A stretch of 64,000 nucleotides of DNA, from NCBI GenBank assembly GCA_018982785.1, contig JAHHEN010000001.1, positions 558,001 through 622,000 of the forward strand, written 5' to 3'. Positions within the stretch are counted from its first letter, which is position 1, and every line of letters starts with the position of its first letter. The DNA is from Enterococcus innesii (lineage in GTDB: Bacteria; Bacillota; Bacilli; Lactobacillales; Enterococcaceae). A program made the translations under genes and the position numbers. Below are positions 1 to 9,696 of the stretch, piece after piece. The notes beneath the pieces are model-generated. The model worked only from the letters and a program-made list of their open reading frames with translations, was not told the origin of the DNA and did not search any database.

Positions 1-587
1 CTGCTAGTAGAAGCATCGGAGCGAACATTCAATGCGGCCGTCGTTTTCATTTGTTGATTGATACTTGAACCATTGTCTTCTTTTTTCGCTTCAGAAGCAT
101 TATTGTTGGTCACTTCAGTAAGGTAGGCGCCGCTGACCCAACCTTTGCCAGAGACATAGTACCAATTTTTATTGCCGTTGACTGATGTACCGGTTTTCAT
201 AGAAGTGGCAGTAAAGGTCGTGCCTTTGCTAAGTGAACCAACCACTGATCCGCTAGTGGACGCGCTAGAACGAATATTCATCGCTTCCGTCGTCTTCATT
301 TGCTTATTGATCGTCGTACCAGAATTGCTATTGTCAGAACCGGTGTTGCCTGCTCCGCTATTGTTGTTTGAAGAGTCGGTCGAAACCTTCGTCAAATACG
401 CGCCGCTGACCCAACCTTTGCCAGAAATCTTATACCAAGTGGTGTTGCCATTGACGTTGGTGCCGGTTTTGGTCGCCGCTGCCGTAAACGTCGTATTAGC
501 TGCTAACGAACCAGTAATAGAGGCACTGGTGGAAGCATCCGAACGAATATTCATAGAGGCCGTGGTTTTCATCTGCTGATTGATCGC
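1..587 (-). repeat. Tandem SH3b-coding repeats
   Basis: Three copies of a roughly 250-270 bp coding unit lie inside the autolysin gene, starting on the minus strand near 584, 311 and 62. Each holds an SH3b domain of about 65 residues plus a Ser/Asn/Gly-rich spacer. Spacer length and sequence differ between copies while the domain core is nearly identical, as expected for in-gene duplication. The third copy is cut by the window edge, so the total number is unknown. Confidence 0.85.
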
Positions 588-1547
588 TGTTTCATCACTG
601 ACGATCGTTTCATTGCTATTGCCGCCACCTGTGTTTGAGCTGCCGGTATCATATTGCGTTAAATTATACGTACTGATCAAATTGTTTAATTTGCTGGCAT
701 AAGAAGTATCGGTTGCATAACGCCCTTGTAGCCAAGCGGTCGCTTGTGTGTAAGAGGTCGTATTGCTTTTCCACGCACCGCTGTAATAGTAGTTGCCGCT
801 AGAAAAACTCGTGTTGCGCAACACATATGCATTGTCTTCAAAAGACTCTTTTAATGATGGGTATTTCCGAAACTTAGCGCTGATCAAATAATAATTGCCG
901 GAACCATCATCTTCATACGTATCCATTGTCACATATTGGCCGTTGTAGCTACCTTTGATCCCAAACATATTGTTGGCCGTGGTCGTCAAAGTCGAGGCGC
1001 CCCAACCAGATTCCAAAATCGCTTGTGCCATCATAACAGAGGCATACAGATCGTTTGCTGCCGCCACTTCCGTTGCATAGCCGCAAATCTGACTGATAAA
1101 GGCAGCCGGATCGATCGTTGCCCGTGAAAATAATGCCCGACTAGTCAAATCAGAAAGGGCTGATGGTACTTCATCTGCTTCTAAGACTTCATCACTAGCG
1201 ACTGTTGTGCTTTCTGTCGTCGCTGTTTCTGATCCCTCAGTAACTGCTTCCGTCCCTGACTCCTCCGTCGTTTCCGAGGTTTCTTCGGTCACAACAGGTG
1301 CTGGCGTCGATTCTGTGGTTTCCTCAACTGGCGTGCTGTCGGTTTCAGGTGTACTGCTGATTGTTGTTTGTTCAACGACCTTAAGGTCATTGCTAGTTTC
1401 TGTCGTTGCCGTTTCAGCCGCATGCCCTAAGGTCGGGATAAACGTTGATCCCGCTACTAAAGTAGTAGCCATCGTAATACTTTTTTGGGTATATTGCGTG
1501 CGCTTCAAGCGCTTTTCTAAGCGGCGTCGTTCTTTACGAATTGTCAT
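1..1547 (-). CDS. Secreted N-acetylglucosaminidase-type autolysin with SH3b repeats (3' end outside window)
   Basis: This is a peptidoglycan hydrolase for cell-wall turnover or cell separation. About 515 codons are visible and the frame is still open at base 1. The ATG at 1547 follows a GGAGGG ribosome site. Residues 1-44 form a long basic signal peptide ending near GHAA. Residues 45-130 are a Thr/Ser/Glu/Pro-rich linker. A GH73-type glucosaminidase domain follows (about 140-300) with the likely catalytic Glu179 in AILESGWG. Bacterial SH3 repeats begin at residues 322, 413 and 496, each opening with an INxQMKTT motif and the first two closing with [11 protein letters not shown]; the third is cut by the window. 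The family assignment is firm; the exact substrate bond is inferred from the GH73 motif. Confidence 0.88.
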   Translation of the reverse strand, partial: MTIRKERRRLEKRLKRTQYTQKSITMATTLVAGSTFIPTLGHAAETATTETSNDLKVVEQTTISSTPETDSTPVEETTESTPAPVVTEETSETTEESGTEAVTEGSETATTESTTVASDEVLEADEVPSALSDLTSRALFSRATIDPAAFISQICGYATEVAAANDLYASVMMAQAILESGWGASTLTTTANNMFGIKGSYNGQYVTMDTYEDDGSGNYYLISAKFRKYPSLKESFEDNAYVLRNTSFSSGNYYYSGAWKSNTTSYTQATAWLQGRYATDTSYASKLNNLISTYNLTQYDTGSSNTGGGNSNETIVSDETAINQQMKTTASMNIRSDASTSASITGSLAANTTFTAAATKTGTNVNGNTTWYKISGKGWVSGAYLTKVSTDSSNNNSGAGNTGSDNSNSGTTINKQMKTTEAMNIRSSASTSGSVVGSLSKGTTFTATSMKTGTSVNGNKNWYYVSGKGWVSGAYLTEVTNNNASEAKKEDNGSSINQQMKTTAALNVRSDASTS

Positions 1548-1721
1548 TTAATCCCTCCGTCGTATTAGCCTTTTTTTATTGTAACACGATTTATTAAAAA
1601 ATGGGGGTTAAGATGAAAAAACAGTGAAATCAACGAGATAAATTCTTGCTATGAAACAGTTTTCTCTTTTGCTTCATCTGCCAATACTCTGTTCTAAAAA
1701 AAGAAAAAAGAGTGGTTTTGG

Positions 1722-1762
1722 CACCAAAAAAGCAGCCTTTATCAAAAAGACTGCTTTTGGTG
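1722..1762 (-). terminator. Rho-independent terminator of the hcr operon
   Basis: A CACCAAAA...AGCAG / CTGCTTTTGGTG stem lies directly after the hcrC stop codon. On the minus strand it runs into a T-rich stretch. It separates hcrC from the autolysin gene. Confidence 0.8.
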
Positions 1763-1767
1763 AATTG

Positions 1768-2996
1768 TTATTTAATAACAGGTGCGGGCTTTTGGGCTTT
1801 TTTTAACATCGCATAGCCTATGTTGAGAACAAGCCCAAAAACGGCCAAGAAAATTGCCGTATAGAAGGCTTTTGTATAATCTCCTTGGTTACTTTCTGCG
1901 ATTGCTGCTGCCACTCTAGGACCAAAGAATGCCGCCGTAGAATAACCAACAAAGACGATTCCATAGTTGACCCCTTGATTGATCGGTCCGTAATTTTCCA
2001 TAACGATCGATGGGAAAACCCCCATCACGCCTCCGAAGCACAGTCCTAAACCGATGATCCCGACAGTGAAGATCACAGTTGTTTGACCAAGCGTCAATAG
2101 GAATAAGGACAATGCCACCACACCATAGATGATCATCAACGTATTCGTCCGACCAATTTTATCAGAAACGGTGCCCCAAAGGACACGACCAAAACAGTTG
2201 CTCAATGAGTACAAGCTGACATAAAAAGCAGCGGCAGCCGCCGTCAAACCAAACATACTTTGCCCGATCACTGAGGCGTTAGAAGCAATCATCAAACCTG
2301 AAAAAGCCCCTACCCCTAACATAACAATAATCAAGTAAAAAGTTGGTGTCTTCAGCATATCCAGCCAATTCAGATTGATTTGAGGACCATTTTTCCTTGA
2401 TCCGCTGGTTGCCAACCTGCTGGACGGTAATTTTCTGGTGCTTTACGAATAAATAGACTAGCCACCAAGACGATCACGATATAGGCAATTCCTAAAATCC
2501 GAAAGGCTGCTAAGACATCTTGTGATTCGATCAAACGATTCGCAATTGGTGCGGCAATAATCGCTGCTCCACCCATGCCTGCTGTGATCAAGCCCGAAGC
2601 CAGTCCCCGTTTATCCGGAAATAACCGAATCGTATTGCTTAAACAAGCCGAATAGGCAAAGCCTTGCCCTAAACCAGCAAAGACTCCATAAGTCAGGTAC
2701 AACATGGCGGGTGAGTTGACCAATCCCGTCAGGAAGAAGCCCGCTCCGAACAACACGCCTCCACCAGCGATGACCCATCTAGCAGCTCCTCGGTCTGTCA
2801 GCAAACCACCCAAAATCATGGTAATCGGGCCAACTGCGGCATTGATGGTAAAGGCTAGCATGATCTCTTCCATGGACCAACCTTTTAATTGACTAAGAGG
2901 TCCTGCAAAAACACTAAAGGCGTAAACAGCGCCCGTACACAATAATACAGCGGTCGAAGCGATCAGAATCAGCCAACGATTGATTTTTGTTTCCAT
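1768..2996 (-). CDS. hcrC: HcrC-like MFS transporter, oxalate/formate antiporter (OFA) family; one-base frameshift
   Basis: Membrane carrier probably moving hydroxycinnamate or its phenylpropionate product. It has two half-open frames: residues M-E-T-K-I-N... from ATG 2996 (AGGAGA site six bases upstream), and a downstream frame that ends at 1768. They join at a run of five T (2390-2394). One more base would read ...ADQGKNGPQINLNWLDML..., restoring a 12-helix MFS protein of about 409 residues. The listed longer start at 3035 has no ribosome site. It is last in hcrA-hcrB-hcrC, as in the Lactiplantibacillus plantarum hydroxycinnamate reductase locus. The OFA family call is from sequence; the substrate is inferred from context. 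Confidence 0.82.
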
Positions 2997-3052
2997 TTTT
3001 TCTCTCCTTTGTTTTAAGCATGTTACTTTATTCACATATTATTTCAAAAGCT

Positions 3053-3080
3053 AGCGCGCGTGACGATTCACAACGCGCAA
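3053..3080 (-). other. GC-rich stem-loop between hcrB and hcrC
   Basis: GCGCGT (3056-3061) and ACGCGC (3073-3078) form a strong stem, extended by GTGA/TCAC within the loop. No clean T-run follows on the minus strand, so it may stabilise or process the polycistronic mRNA rather than end it. Confidence 0.45.
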
Positions 3081-3086
3081 GGCTTT

Positions 3087-5513
3087 TTATTCGAGATGTT
3101 CTGCGACTGCTGTCTTTCCAGCAATCCGGCCAAAAGTAAAGATGTCTGTCAACGAGTTGCCGCCTAAGCGATTGCCGGCATGGATCCCCCCAGCAACTTC
3201 CCCTGCTGCATACAGCCCTTCAATGATTTGATCTTCCTTCGTCAACACGTGGGTTTGCGGATCGATCTTCAATCCCCCCATCGTGTGGTGAACCGCTGGT
3301 TTTCTTGGTGTGGCATAGAAAGGCGCTTTTTCCACTTTCAAGTCGAAGACATCTTTGCCAAACTCTGGGTCTTTCCCAGCATCCACATAGCTGTTGTATT
3401 TCGCAACGGTCGCCTCTAAGACGGCTGGATCAACATTGATCTGCTCTGCCAGGCCAGCCAAGGTCTCACTGCGGAACAGCGTACCAGCAGCTACTTGCTT
3501 ATCGATTTTTTCTTGGCTCGTGTTATAAGCGGTTTTCTTGATTTCTTCATCCGCGATCAAATAGAACAATCCGCCATTATCGATCGCCGCTTGGGTCAAT
3601 ACATCGCGGCTTTCGTACTCATTGACAAAGCGCTCACCCTTTTGATTGACCATCACAAAGTTAGCTGGTGGCACTTGCAGCCCACTGAATAAAGCCCCTG
3701 TGTTTGGATCAGATACGGGCATCATTTGCGAAAAGCCCATGCCAACAAGGTCCGCGCCAGCACTTTCTCCTAGCTTGATCCCGTCACCAGTGATCGCTGG
3801 TGAATTTGACGTTTTGATATCGTCTTCGATCTCTGTCCAATAGGTATTGTATTGTTTCAACATTTTGGTGTTCGCTCCGAACCCGCCGGAAGCTAAAATC
3901 ACTGCTTTGGCATGGATCGTGACTTTTTGACCATTACGGCCTTCCCCGATGATTCCAATAACCTTGCCATCTTCGATCAATAATTCTTTGACAGGCGTAT
4001 CAGTTAAGATCGTTCCCCCATGCTCTTTCACGAATTGATGCAAAGCAGAGACAAAGGCATACCCTTCGTTTTTGACTGGTTTATGTCCTCGGCGCCATTT
4101 CGCTCCTACTGGCATATCGACATTGTTCATATCAAATTCTACGCCGATTTCTTCTAGCCATTTCACTGAATCCAATGCTTGATCCGTCAAGATCTTCACT
4201 AGCTCGTATTTTCCATAGATCGGTTGCCCATTCAAATCTTTGCGTTTTCCGCCTAAATAGGTTTGAATTCGATGCCACAAAGCAGAATCAAACAAGTATT
4301 CTTTTTCTGGCGTCGTTTCTGAAAGATACGCAGTGATTTGTGCCTTCAAAGCTTTGAAGTCTGGCAAGTATTCTGCATCGATCTCTTGTTCATCGATCGT
4401 CAGCACTTCTTCTAAAGCACTGCGTTCGCCAGGCAATGCGGAGAAGCCGTTTTGCCATTTTGGATCCGCAGCATTCATCGGTCCGCCAGTACGTACGGTA
4501 TTGCCGCCGATCGCTGGGAATTTTTCTACTAAGATCACGTCTTTATTGGCTTGCAGCACACTGGCAGCTGCACTCAGACCTGCGCCGCCGCCACCTACGA
4601 CAACGACATCGGTGGTATACGTTTCATCTTCTGTTTGTAAAGCACTAGCGGCTTTTGGACGTTTGCGCAAGACATCTGGGTTCGCACCAGCCATTTTCAC
4701 GGCTTTTGCTACCCCATCGACGACACCGTTACTAGTAACCGAAGCACCAGATATCGCATCGACATTCAAGGTTTGCCCTTCAATGATTTCTTGAGGAATC
4801 CGTACGAAAACGACATCAGCGATCCCTTCGGATTCACCAGACGTATCGATATCGATAGCTTCGATCCGTTCTTCGCTCAATTTGACGACCATTGGCAGAT
4901 CCCCGTTATGTCCTGGTGCTGTGACGGTGTATTCGCCAGGCTCATAAATGACTTCTTCTGGTACATTCAACAAATTAGCGACTTCCGTAAACCGAACGAA
5001 CTTGCGGAAACAGCTTTCCAAAAAGTCGATCGTTCGTTGATCTTTTAAATTGCCTTGTTCATCAAAGGCTTGATGCGCACGTCCCAACAAGAACTCATTT
5101 CCTGGCATAACTGTTGCATTGACACCCGGTGCATCAAGGATCTGGCGCAAATGCAGCTGTGCTCGCGAAGAGCCTTGTACATCGTAGGATGCACCGACGA
5201 TCATCACCGGTTTGCCATCAAAGGGATGGAGATTGAAGGAGAGCCATTCCAAGACGCTTTTCAATGCGGAAGGAATCGAATGGTTATGCTCTGGTGTCGC
5301 AATGATCACCCCATCGGCTGCTAAAATCTTGCTATTTAACCGTTGAATCACTTCACTATTGGTTTGATCTTGTGTTTCATTGAACATTGGGACATCCTTG
5401 ATTTCCAGCAGTTCAATTTCTGCTAGGGCAGCAAATTCCCGCTGCATAAACGCCACTAATTGGCGATTGGTGGATTTTTTGGCGTTCGTTCCGATTAGGC
5501 CGACAAATTTCAT
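3087..5513 (-). CDS. hcrB: HcrB-like hydroxycinnamate reductase flavoprotein (FMN reductase + FMN_bind + FAD_binding_2)
   Basis: Reduces the side-chain double bond of hydroxycinnamic acids with electrons from NAD(P)H. It is cytosolic, with no signal peptide. Three domains are visible in 808 residues. Residues 1-180 are an NADPH-dependent FMN reductase module closely resembling the neighbouring HcrA. Residues about 195-275 are an FMN_bind domain with flavinylation motif ISGASVT (254-260). Residues about 300-808 are a fumarate-reductase-type FAD domain with dinucleotide loop GGGGAG (307-312), substrate-site HHTMGG and C-terminal GNRLGGNSL. The ATG at 5513 has a GAGAGGA site. Architecture and gene order match L. 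plantarum HcrB. Related fumarate, urocanate or acrylate reductases are the main alternative for substrate. Confidence 0.88.
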   Translation of the reverse strand: MKFVGLIGTNAKKSTNRQLVAFMQREFAALAEIELLEIKDVPMFNETQDQTNSEVIQRLNSKILAADGVIIATPEHNHSIPSALKSVLEWLSFNLHPFDGKPVMIVGASYDVQGSSRAQLHLRQILDAPGVNATVMPGNEFLLGRAHQAFDEQGNLKDQRTIDFLESCFRKFVRFTEVANLLNVPEEVIYEPGEYTVTAPGHNGDLPMVVKLSEERIEAIDIDTSGESEGIADVVFVRIPQEIIEGQTLNVDAISGASVTSNGVVDGVAKAVKMAGANPDVLRKRPKAASALQTEDETYTTDVVVVGGGGAGLSAAASVLQANKDVILVEKFPAIGGNTVRTGGPMNAADPKWQNGFSALPGERSALEEVLTIDEQEIDAEYLPDFKALKAQITAYLSETTPEKEYLFDSALWHRIQTYLGGKRKDLNGQPIYGKYELVKILTDQALDSVKWLEEIGVEFDMNNVDMPVGAKWRRGHKPVKNEGYAFVSALHQFVKEHGGTILTDTPVKELLIEDGKVIGIIGEGRNGQKVTIHAKAVILASGGFGANTKMLKQYNTYWTEIEDDIKTSNSPAITGDGIKLGESAGADLVGMGFSQMMPVSDPNTGALFSGLQVPPANFVMVNQKGERFVNEYESRDVLTQAAIDNGGLFYLIADEEIKKTAYNTSQEKIDKQVAAGTLFRSETLAGLAEQINVDPAVLEATVAKYNSYVDAGKDPEFGKDVFDLKVEKAPFYATPRKPAVHHTMGGLKIDPQTHVLTKEDQIIEGLYAAGEVAGGIHAGNRLGGNSLTDIFTFGRIAGKTAVAEHLE

Positions 5514-5531
5514 GACTGGTTCCTCTCTTTC

Positions 5532-6137
5532 TTATGCTTGTTCCCACGAAAATTTCTTTGCTCGTTCTTTAGCCGTTGAATATTCACTGACCAGACGGTT
5601 CGTGATTTCGACAAACAAGACAAATTCATTGAAACAATCTTCTAGTTCGGCAACTTTTTCGCTATCGATCAAGTTTCCTTGTTCATCGAAGGCTTGCATG
5701 GAGTGTCCTAATAAAAATTCTGCACTCGGCATGATTCGGGCTTTTACTTCTGGTGCATCCAAGATCTGACGCAAGTGGGCTTGGGCTCTCGATGAACCTA
5801 ATGCACCAAGAGAAGCACCCGTGATCATCACTGGTTTATCGATCAAAGGGCGCGTCGTATAAGAAAGCCATTCAATCATGCTTTTTAACACCGCTGGGAT
5901 CGAGTGATCGTATTCTGGTGTACTGATGATCACCCCGTCGGCTGCTTCGATCTTCTCTGACAAGGCTTGGACTGCCGCTGGTGCCGTCCGATCTTCTGGT
6001 TCATTAAATGCCGGCAGATCACTGATTTCGCAAAGTTCGATCTCCGCTTGGTCACTAAAATGGCTTTGAATAAATTGCAGTAAGCGACGGTTGGTCGAAC
6101 GCGTCGAGTTGGTTCCTACGATTCCAATCAATTTCAT
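5532..6137 (-). CDS. hcrA: HcrA-like NADPH-dependent FMN reductase
   Basis: Flavodoxin-fold reductase of 201 residues that needs hcrB context for its role in hydroxycinnamate reduction. The start at ATG 6137 (AGGAGAG site) gives MKLIGIVGTNSTRSTNRRLL; longer starts upstream lack a ribosome site. It carries the FMN phosphate loop GTNSTRSTNRRL and STPEYDHSIP. Nearly every motif recurs in the first 180 residues of HcrB, so the two arose by duplication. It is the first gene of hcrABC, 18 bp ahead of hcrB, and divergent from the LysR gene. Confidence 0.87.
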   Translation of the reverse strand: MKLIGIVGTNSTRSTNRRLLQFIQSHFSDQAEIELCEISDLPAFNEPEDRTAPAAVQALSEKIEAADGVIISTPEYDHSIPAVLKSMIEWLSYTTRPLIDKPVMITGASLGALGSSRAQAHLRQILDAPEVKARIMPSAEFLLGHSMQAFDEQGNLIDSEKVAELEDCFNEFVLFVEITNRLVSEYSTAKERAKKFSWEQA

Positions 6138-6355
6138 TATCATCTCTCCTAATTGTGAATAATTTAACATTTAACAATAAATAAAAAGTTTTTGACCATT
6201 GGCTTTGATTTCTTTTTTTCAATCGTTTCTCAAGTTTGTTTTTACGACCTACTGAGATGAAAGGCTTCTTCCTAAACAAAAAAATCTTCCCCAAGTACCC
6301 ATTTAGTGTACGACTGAATTCTTCATTTGTGAAATATTTATTTAATTATTCATCG

Positions 6356-6371
6356 ATAACAAATTTGTTAT
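6356..6371. promoter_or_regulatory. Perfect 16-bp palindrome, candidate LysR operator
   Basis: ATAACAAATTTGTTAT is an exact inverted repeat in the hcrA-hcrR intergenic region. It overlaps a TATAAT box at 6369-6374 that would drive hcrR. The ATAAC-N6-GTTAT form resembles LysR-family sites, so autorepression of hcrR and control of hcrABC are plausible. Confidence 0.55.
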
Positions 6372-6401
6372 AATGAAAAAAATGATTAGGAGGACAACGC
6401 A

Positions 6402-7316
6402 ATGGTACTTAAAGATTCCCATCTGATGTTGCAATACCTCGATACCTTGCTAAAGCATAGCAACTACACCAAAGCCGCCAAAGATCTCTACATTTCACAG
6501 CCTTACTTGACGCAAACCGTGAAACGTGCCGAACAAGAGCTGGGAACGCCCATCATCAATCGGCTGCCGGGACATTTTCAACTGACGGAAGCTGGTAAAA
6601 TCTATTATCAATATCTGGAAACCTTGGAAACAGAGTCTGCCAAATTGAAAAGTCGGCTGTCTTGGTATACCGCGACCGAGAAGCGTTCTTTGCGCTTAGG
6701 CATTTTGCCCAGCCTTGGTTCCTATCTGCTGCCGCTCTTTTTGCCTGCATATTATGAACACTACCCCAACGTGCACTTTTTCTTGCGGGAAGACCTGCCG
6801 AAGCACAATGAAAAACGACTGTTGAATGGGCAGCTGGACTTTTTTATCGGACAAAATCCTGAGACGATCGCACCGAATCTAACGGTCCACAGTACCAATC
6901 AAGAACGGTATCTAGCGATCATTCCGCCTTGCTCTCCCCTGTATCAACCAAAGAAGCGGTATTTAGCACCTGATTCATTGTCCGTCAAAGACTTGCTGCA
7001 AAGTCCGTTGATTTTGACCGCCAGCGGCTCGGCGATTCGGCGCCAAATCGATCAATTGCTGCAAAAATACAAAGTAGAGGCGAACGTTCTCATAGAAAGC
7101 AGCAATATTTATACAGCAGCGGCATTGGCAGAAAACAACCTTGGGATTGCGATCGTACCAGAAAGCGTGCTACAAGCAGCGACCGCGACCCCTTTTAATC
7201 TTTATCCAATGCCAGAGGAACTCTTGTCCCTCACCTATTTTATTGCCCATCAAGCCGAACGGGCATTGTCAAACAGCGAAGCCGCCTTGATCGAGACCTT
7301 TTTGCAACACGTCTAG
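6402..7316 (+). CDS. hcrR: LysR-family regulator HcrR
   Basis: Transcription regulator of 304 residues, divergent from hcrABC, so it probably senses hydroxycinnamates. An N-terminal winged helix-turn-helix spans residues 1-62 (YTKAAKDLYISQPYLTQTVK). A periplasmic-binding-like effector domain follows from about residue 88. The ATG at 6402 follows AGGAGGA. The placement and orientation match L. plantarum hcrR. The family is certain; the ligand is inference. Confidence 0.85.
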   Translation: MVLKDSHLMLQYLDTLLKHSNYTKAAKDLYISQPYLTQTVKRAEQELGTPIINRLPGHFQLTEAGKIYYQYLETLETESAKLKSRLSWYTATEKRSLRLGILPSLGSYLLPLFLPAYYEHYPNVHFFLREDLPKHNEKRLLNGQLDFFIGQNPETIAPNLTVHSTNQERYLAIIPPCSPLYQPKKRYLAPDSLSVKDLLQSPLILTASGSAIRRQIDQLLQKYKVEANVLIESSNIYTAAALAENNLGIAIVPESVLQAATATPFNLYPMPEELLSLTYFIAHQAERALSNSEAALIETFLQHV

Positions 7317-7331
7317 CTTTCCTTTTTTACC

Positions 7332-7380
7332 AAAAACAAGCAGCGATCACCTATATTCCTAGGTAGTCGCTGCTTGTTTT
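7332..7380. terminator. Bidirectional terminator between hcrR and apbE
   Basis: AAAACAAGCAGCGA and TCGCTGCTTGTTTT form a 14-bp stem lying between the convergent stop codons of hcrR and apbE. T-runs are present on both sides. Confidence 0.9.
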
Positions 7381-8321
7381 CATTCTGCTGTTGGCGTTTC
7401 GATCGAACGTGCTAATTCTTGCGGATAGATCAGTTGTCCTTGTTTGGTAATGACTAATCCAGTAATCCCTTCTAACGGCGCCAGCTCCTGCAAGATGGCT
7501 TGTGGCTCTTTGCCGAATAAGCGGGTCGTCCAAATCTCTCCATCAACCGATCTGTCGGATAGAATCGTGACACTGGCAATGGCTGACTCTAACGGATAGC
7601 CCGTTTCTCGATCAAAAATATGATGATAGGTCTTGCCCGCTACCTGATAGGTTCGTTCATAGATCCCTGATGTAACAACTGATTGATTGCGCACCTTCAA
7701 CGCGGCGACAAAATTCCCTCTCGGTAAGAAAGGGTTTTGGATCCCGATCCGCCAATAGCCATCAGCATGGCTCGGGGCATCGCCGTAAGTCACCACATTG
7801 CCCCCAAGATCGATCAAAGCGGCTGTGACACCGACCTGCTTGAAATGCGCCATCAACAAATCAGCAAAATATCCTTTTGCCACAGCCCCTAGATCAAGCT
7901 TCATGCCGGCAGCTAACCCGACGGTCTGCAACGCTTCATCCAAAACGATTTTGGCAGGATCAGTCTTTGGCAGCAGCTCCGCGATTTTCTCAGGCGTTGG
8001 TAGATGGGCATCTTGGAACCCGATCCGCCATTCCTGCACCAAAGGACCGATGGCAATATTTAAGTAGCTATCTTTTGGCAAGCTATGGGTTTTCCCTAGT
8101 GCGATCAATTCAAACAATTCCGGTGCGGTGGCGATCGCTCCTTGTCCTGCCTGCTGATTGATCTGCATCAACTCAGACGTCGGGTCATTGGCACTAAATC
8201 GCTGTTCAAAGGCCGCAGCTCTTTGAGCAGCTTCCTCTAAGATCACTTCTGGGGTTTCATGCTGCACCCAAATCGTGATCACCGTTCCCATTCCCTGTAA
8301 CACTCGTTGGCCTTCTGGCAT
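7380..8321 (-). CDS. apbE: ApbE-family FAD:protein FMN transferase, cytosolic form
   Basis: Transfers FMN from FAD to a Thr/Ser in FMN_bind domains. The protein is 313 residues with LDLGAVAKGYFAD, DLGGNVVTYGD and the HHIFDRETGYPL motif typical of ApbE. It starts MPEGQRVLQGMGTVITI after an AGGAG site and has no lipobox or signal peptide, unlike exported ApbE lipoproteins. The only visible FMN_bind acceptor in the window is the cytosolic HcrB, about 2 kb away, so HcrB is the likely client. It stands alone between two terminators. Confidence 0.88.
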   Translation of the reverse strand: MPEGQRVLQGMGTVITIWVQHETPEVILEEAAQRAAAFEQRFSANDPTSELMQINQQAGQGAIATAPELFELIALGKTHSLPKDSYLNIAIGPLVQEWRIGFQDAHLPTPEKIAELLPKTDPAKIVLDEALQTVGLAAGMKLDLGAVAKGYFADLLMAHFKQVGVTAALIDLGGNVVTYGDAPSHADGYWRIGIQNPFLPRGNFVAALKVRNQSVVTSGIYERTYQVAGKTYHHIFDRETGYPLESAIASVTILSDRSVDGEIWTTRLFGKEPQAILQELAPLEGITGLVITKQGQLIYPQELARSIETPTAE

Positions 8322-8416
8322 TGTCCTTGCTCCTTTGTCCTCTTCTTTTGGCTATCATAGCAGTTTCTGGGAGAAAAAAGTAGTCTGCGGGATGCCGCCA
8401 CTGCTTTTTTTGAAAA

Positions 8417-8442
8417 AAACTGCGAGGTCTCCCTCGCAGTCT
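8417..8442 (-). terminator. Terminator of ndh
   Basis: ACTGCGAGG (8419-8427) pairs with CCTCGCAGT (8432-8440) across a 4-base loop. The minus strand then runs into seven T. It lies just after the ndh stop codon. Confidence 0.88.
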
Positions 8443-8456
8443 GCTGTTTCTATTGC

Positions 8457-9665
8457 TCAATGATAAAAGTCAAAGCGGCCTTTCGCCAATACTTCTTTGA
8501 CCCCACCAGTTTGGTACAAGGAACGGTCCATAATGGCTTTTTTCACCACGGAAGCGGGATAGCCTTTGATGCCCATTTTCCCTACTAAGCCAAAGGCATG
8601 GGTATTGCCGATAGACGCCACTGAACCTAATGATTCAAAGTGGAAATCTGTTGGTTTTTCCCCATTCATTTGACGTAAGATATTTTTACCCGCATGCTGC
8701 CCCATCTTCAAAGCGATTTGAGCCGTTGTTGGATACGGGCGATTGGTCGCTGGGTCCATGACTGCTGAAACATCACCGACAACATAGACGTTACTATGGT
8801 CAGGGTCAGTTAGGTCTTGATTGACCATCACGCGACCCCGACGAGCAGAAAAGTCTGATTCAGCCATCACATGGCTACCGCTGACGCCTGTGGTCCAAAC
8901 GATGGTTTTGGCTGATAATTCAGCTGTTGCTCCTGTATCGGCATCATCTTGATAGACAACGACACCCGGTTTGATTGCTTTGATGGGTTTACCAGTCAGG
9001 AAGTTTACGCCCCATTTAACGAGATTTTTGATCCCGTAATCCGATAGTTTTTCATCAAACATCGGTAATAAACGAGTCACTGCTTCGACACAATACAGTT
9101 TGATGTCTTCTGGTTTGACGCCTGCTGCTTTCGCAAAGGTTTTACGGTTTTCCACCAATGAACCTAGCAATTCGATTCCGGTGAAACCAGCACCGCAGAC
9201 AACGATTTTTAGGTAGTCAGGATTTTGTGTTTCTTTGTATGCCTTCATTTGTTTCAACAAATGATGATAGATGTTTTCTGCGGAGTCGACATCCACCATT
9301 TCCAACGCATGCTCCTCGACACCAGGGATCCCAAATGATTCTGATTCAAAGCCTAACGCCACGATCAAATAATCATACGTGCACGTGGATTGATCTTTAA
9401 AAACGATCACTTGCTGGTTACGATCGATCGACGCAACTTCCTTTTGAACAAAGCTCGTCTTTTGGGGACGAACGACATCATTGATGGGATAGCAAATGCG
9501 GTCTCTTGGTTGCGTACCAGCCGCAACTTCATGAAGATCGGTTGCCTCATAATGATAATCGTTTTTGTCGATCAATGTGATGTGAAACGCTTCTTTTGCT
9601 CCTTGCAGTACGTGCAATGCTCGCAATCCAGCATACCCTGCTCCTAAAATGACAACTTCCTTCAT
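8457..9665 (-). CDS. ndh: Type II NADH dehydrogenase (NDH-2)
   Basis: Single-subunit, non-pumping NADH:quinone oxidoreductase on the inner membrane face. The 402-residue protein starts MKEVVILGAGYAGLRAL with the FAD Rossmann loop, and has a second NADH-binding loop VVCGAGFTG near residue 160 and the conserved VYVVGDVSA near the C-terminus. It lies next to menA and the cyd operon, so it likely feeds electrons from NADH to (demethyl)menaquinone and on to cytochrome bd. menA lies 31 bp upstream in the same direction, so the two probably form one transcript ending at the hairpin after ndh. Confidence 0.9.
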   Translation of the reverse strand: MKEVVILGAGYAGLRALHVLQGAKEAFHITLIDKNDYHYEATDLHEVAAGTQPRDRICYPINDVVRPQKTSFVQKEVASIDRNQQVIVFKDQSTCTYDYLIVALGFESESFGIPGVEEHALEMVDVDSAENIYHHLLKQMKAYKETQNPDYLKIVVCGAGFTGIELLGSLVENRKTFAKAAGVKPEDIKLYCVEAVTRLLPMFDEKLSDYGIKNLVKWGVNFLTGKPIKAIKPGVVVYQDDADTGATAELSAKTIVWTTGVSGSHVMAESDFSARRGRVMVNQDLTDPDHSNVYVVGDVSAVMDPATNRPYPTTAQIALKMGQHAGKNILRQMNGEKPTDFHFESLGSVASIGNTHAFGLVGKMGIKGYPASVVKKAIMDRSLYQTGGVKEVLAKGRFDFYH

Positions 9666-9696
9666 GTTTCCTTACTTCCTTTCTTTGCTGTAAAAA

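Noticed and set aside
1-587. Direct repeats considered as a CRISPR array
   Set aside because: The repeats are long, in frame, and encode SH3b domains of a wall hydrolase.
3053-3080. Terminator between hcrB and hcrC
   Set aside because: The stem is strong but no T-run follows, and hcrC has no clear promoter of its own.
4333-4794. 153-codon plus-strand frame opposite hcrB
   Set aside because: Antisense shadow of the FAD domain; composition is a mirror of the real gene.
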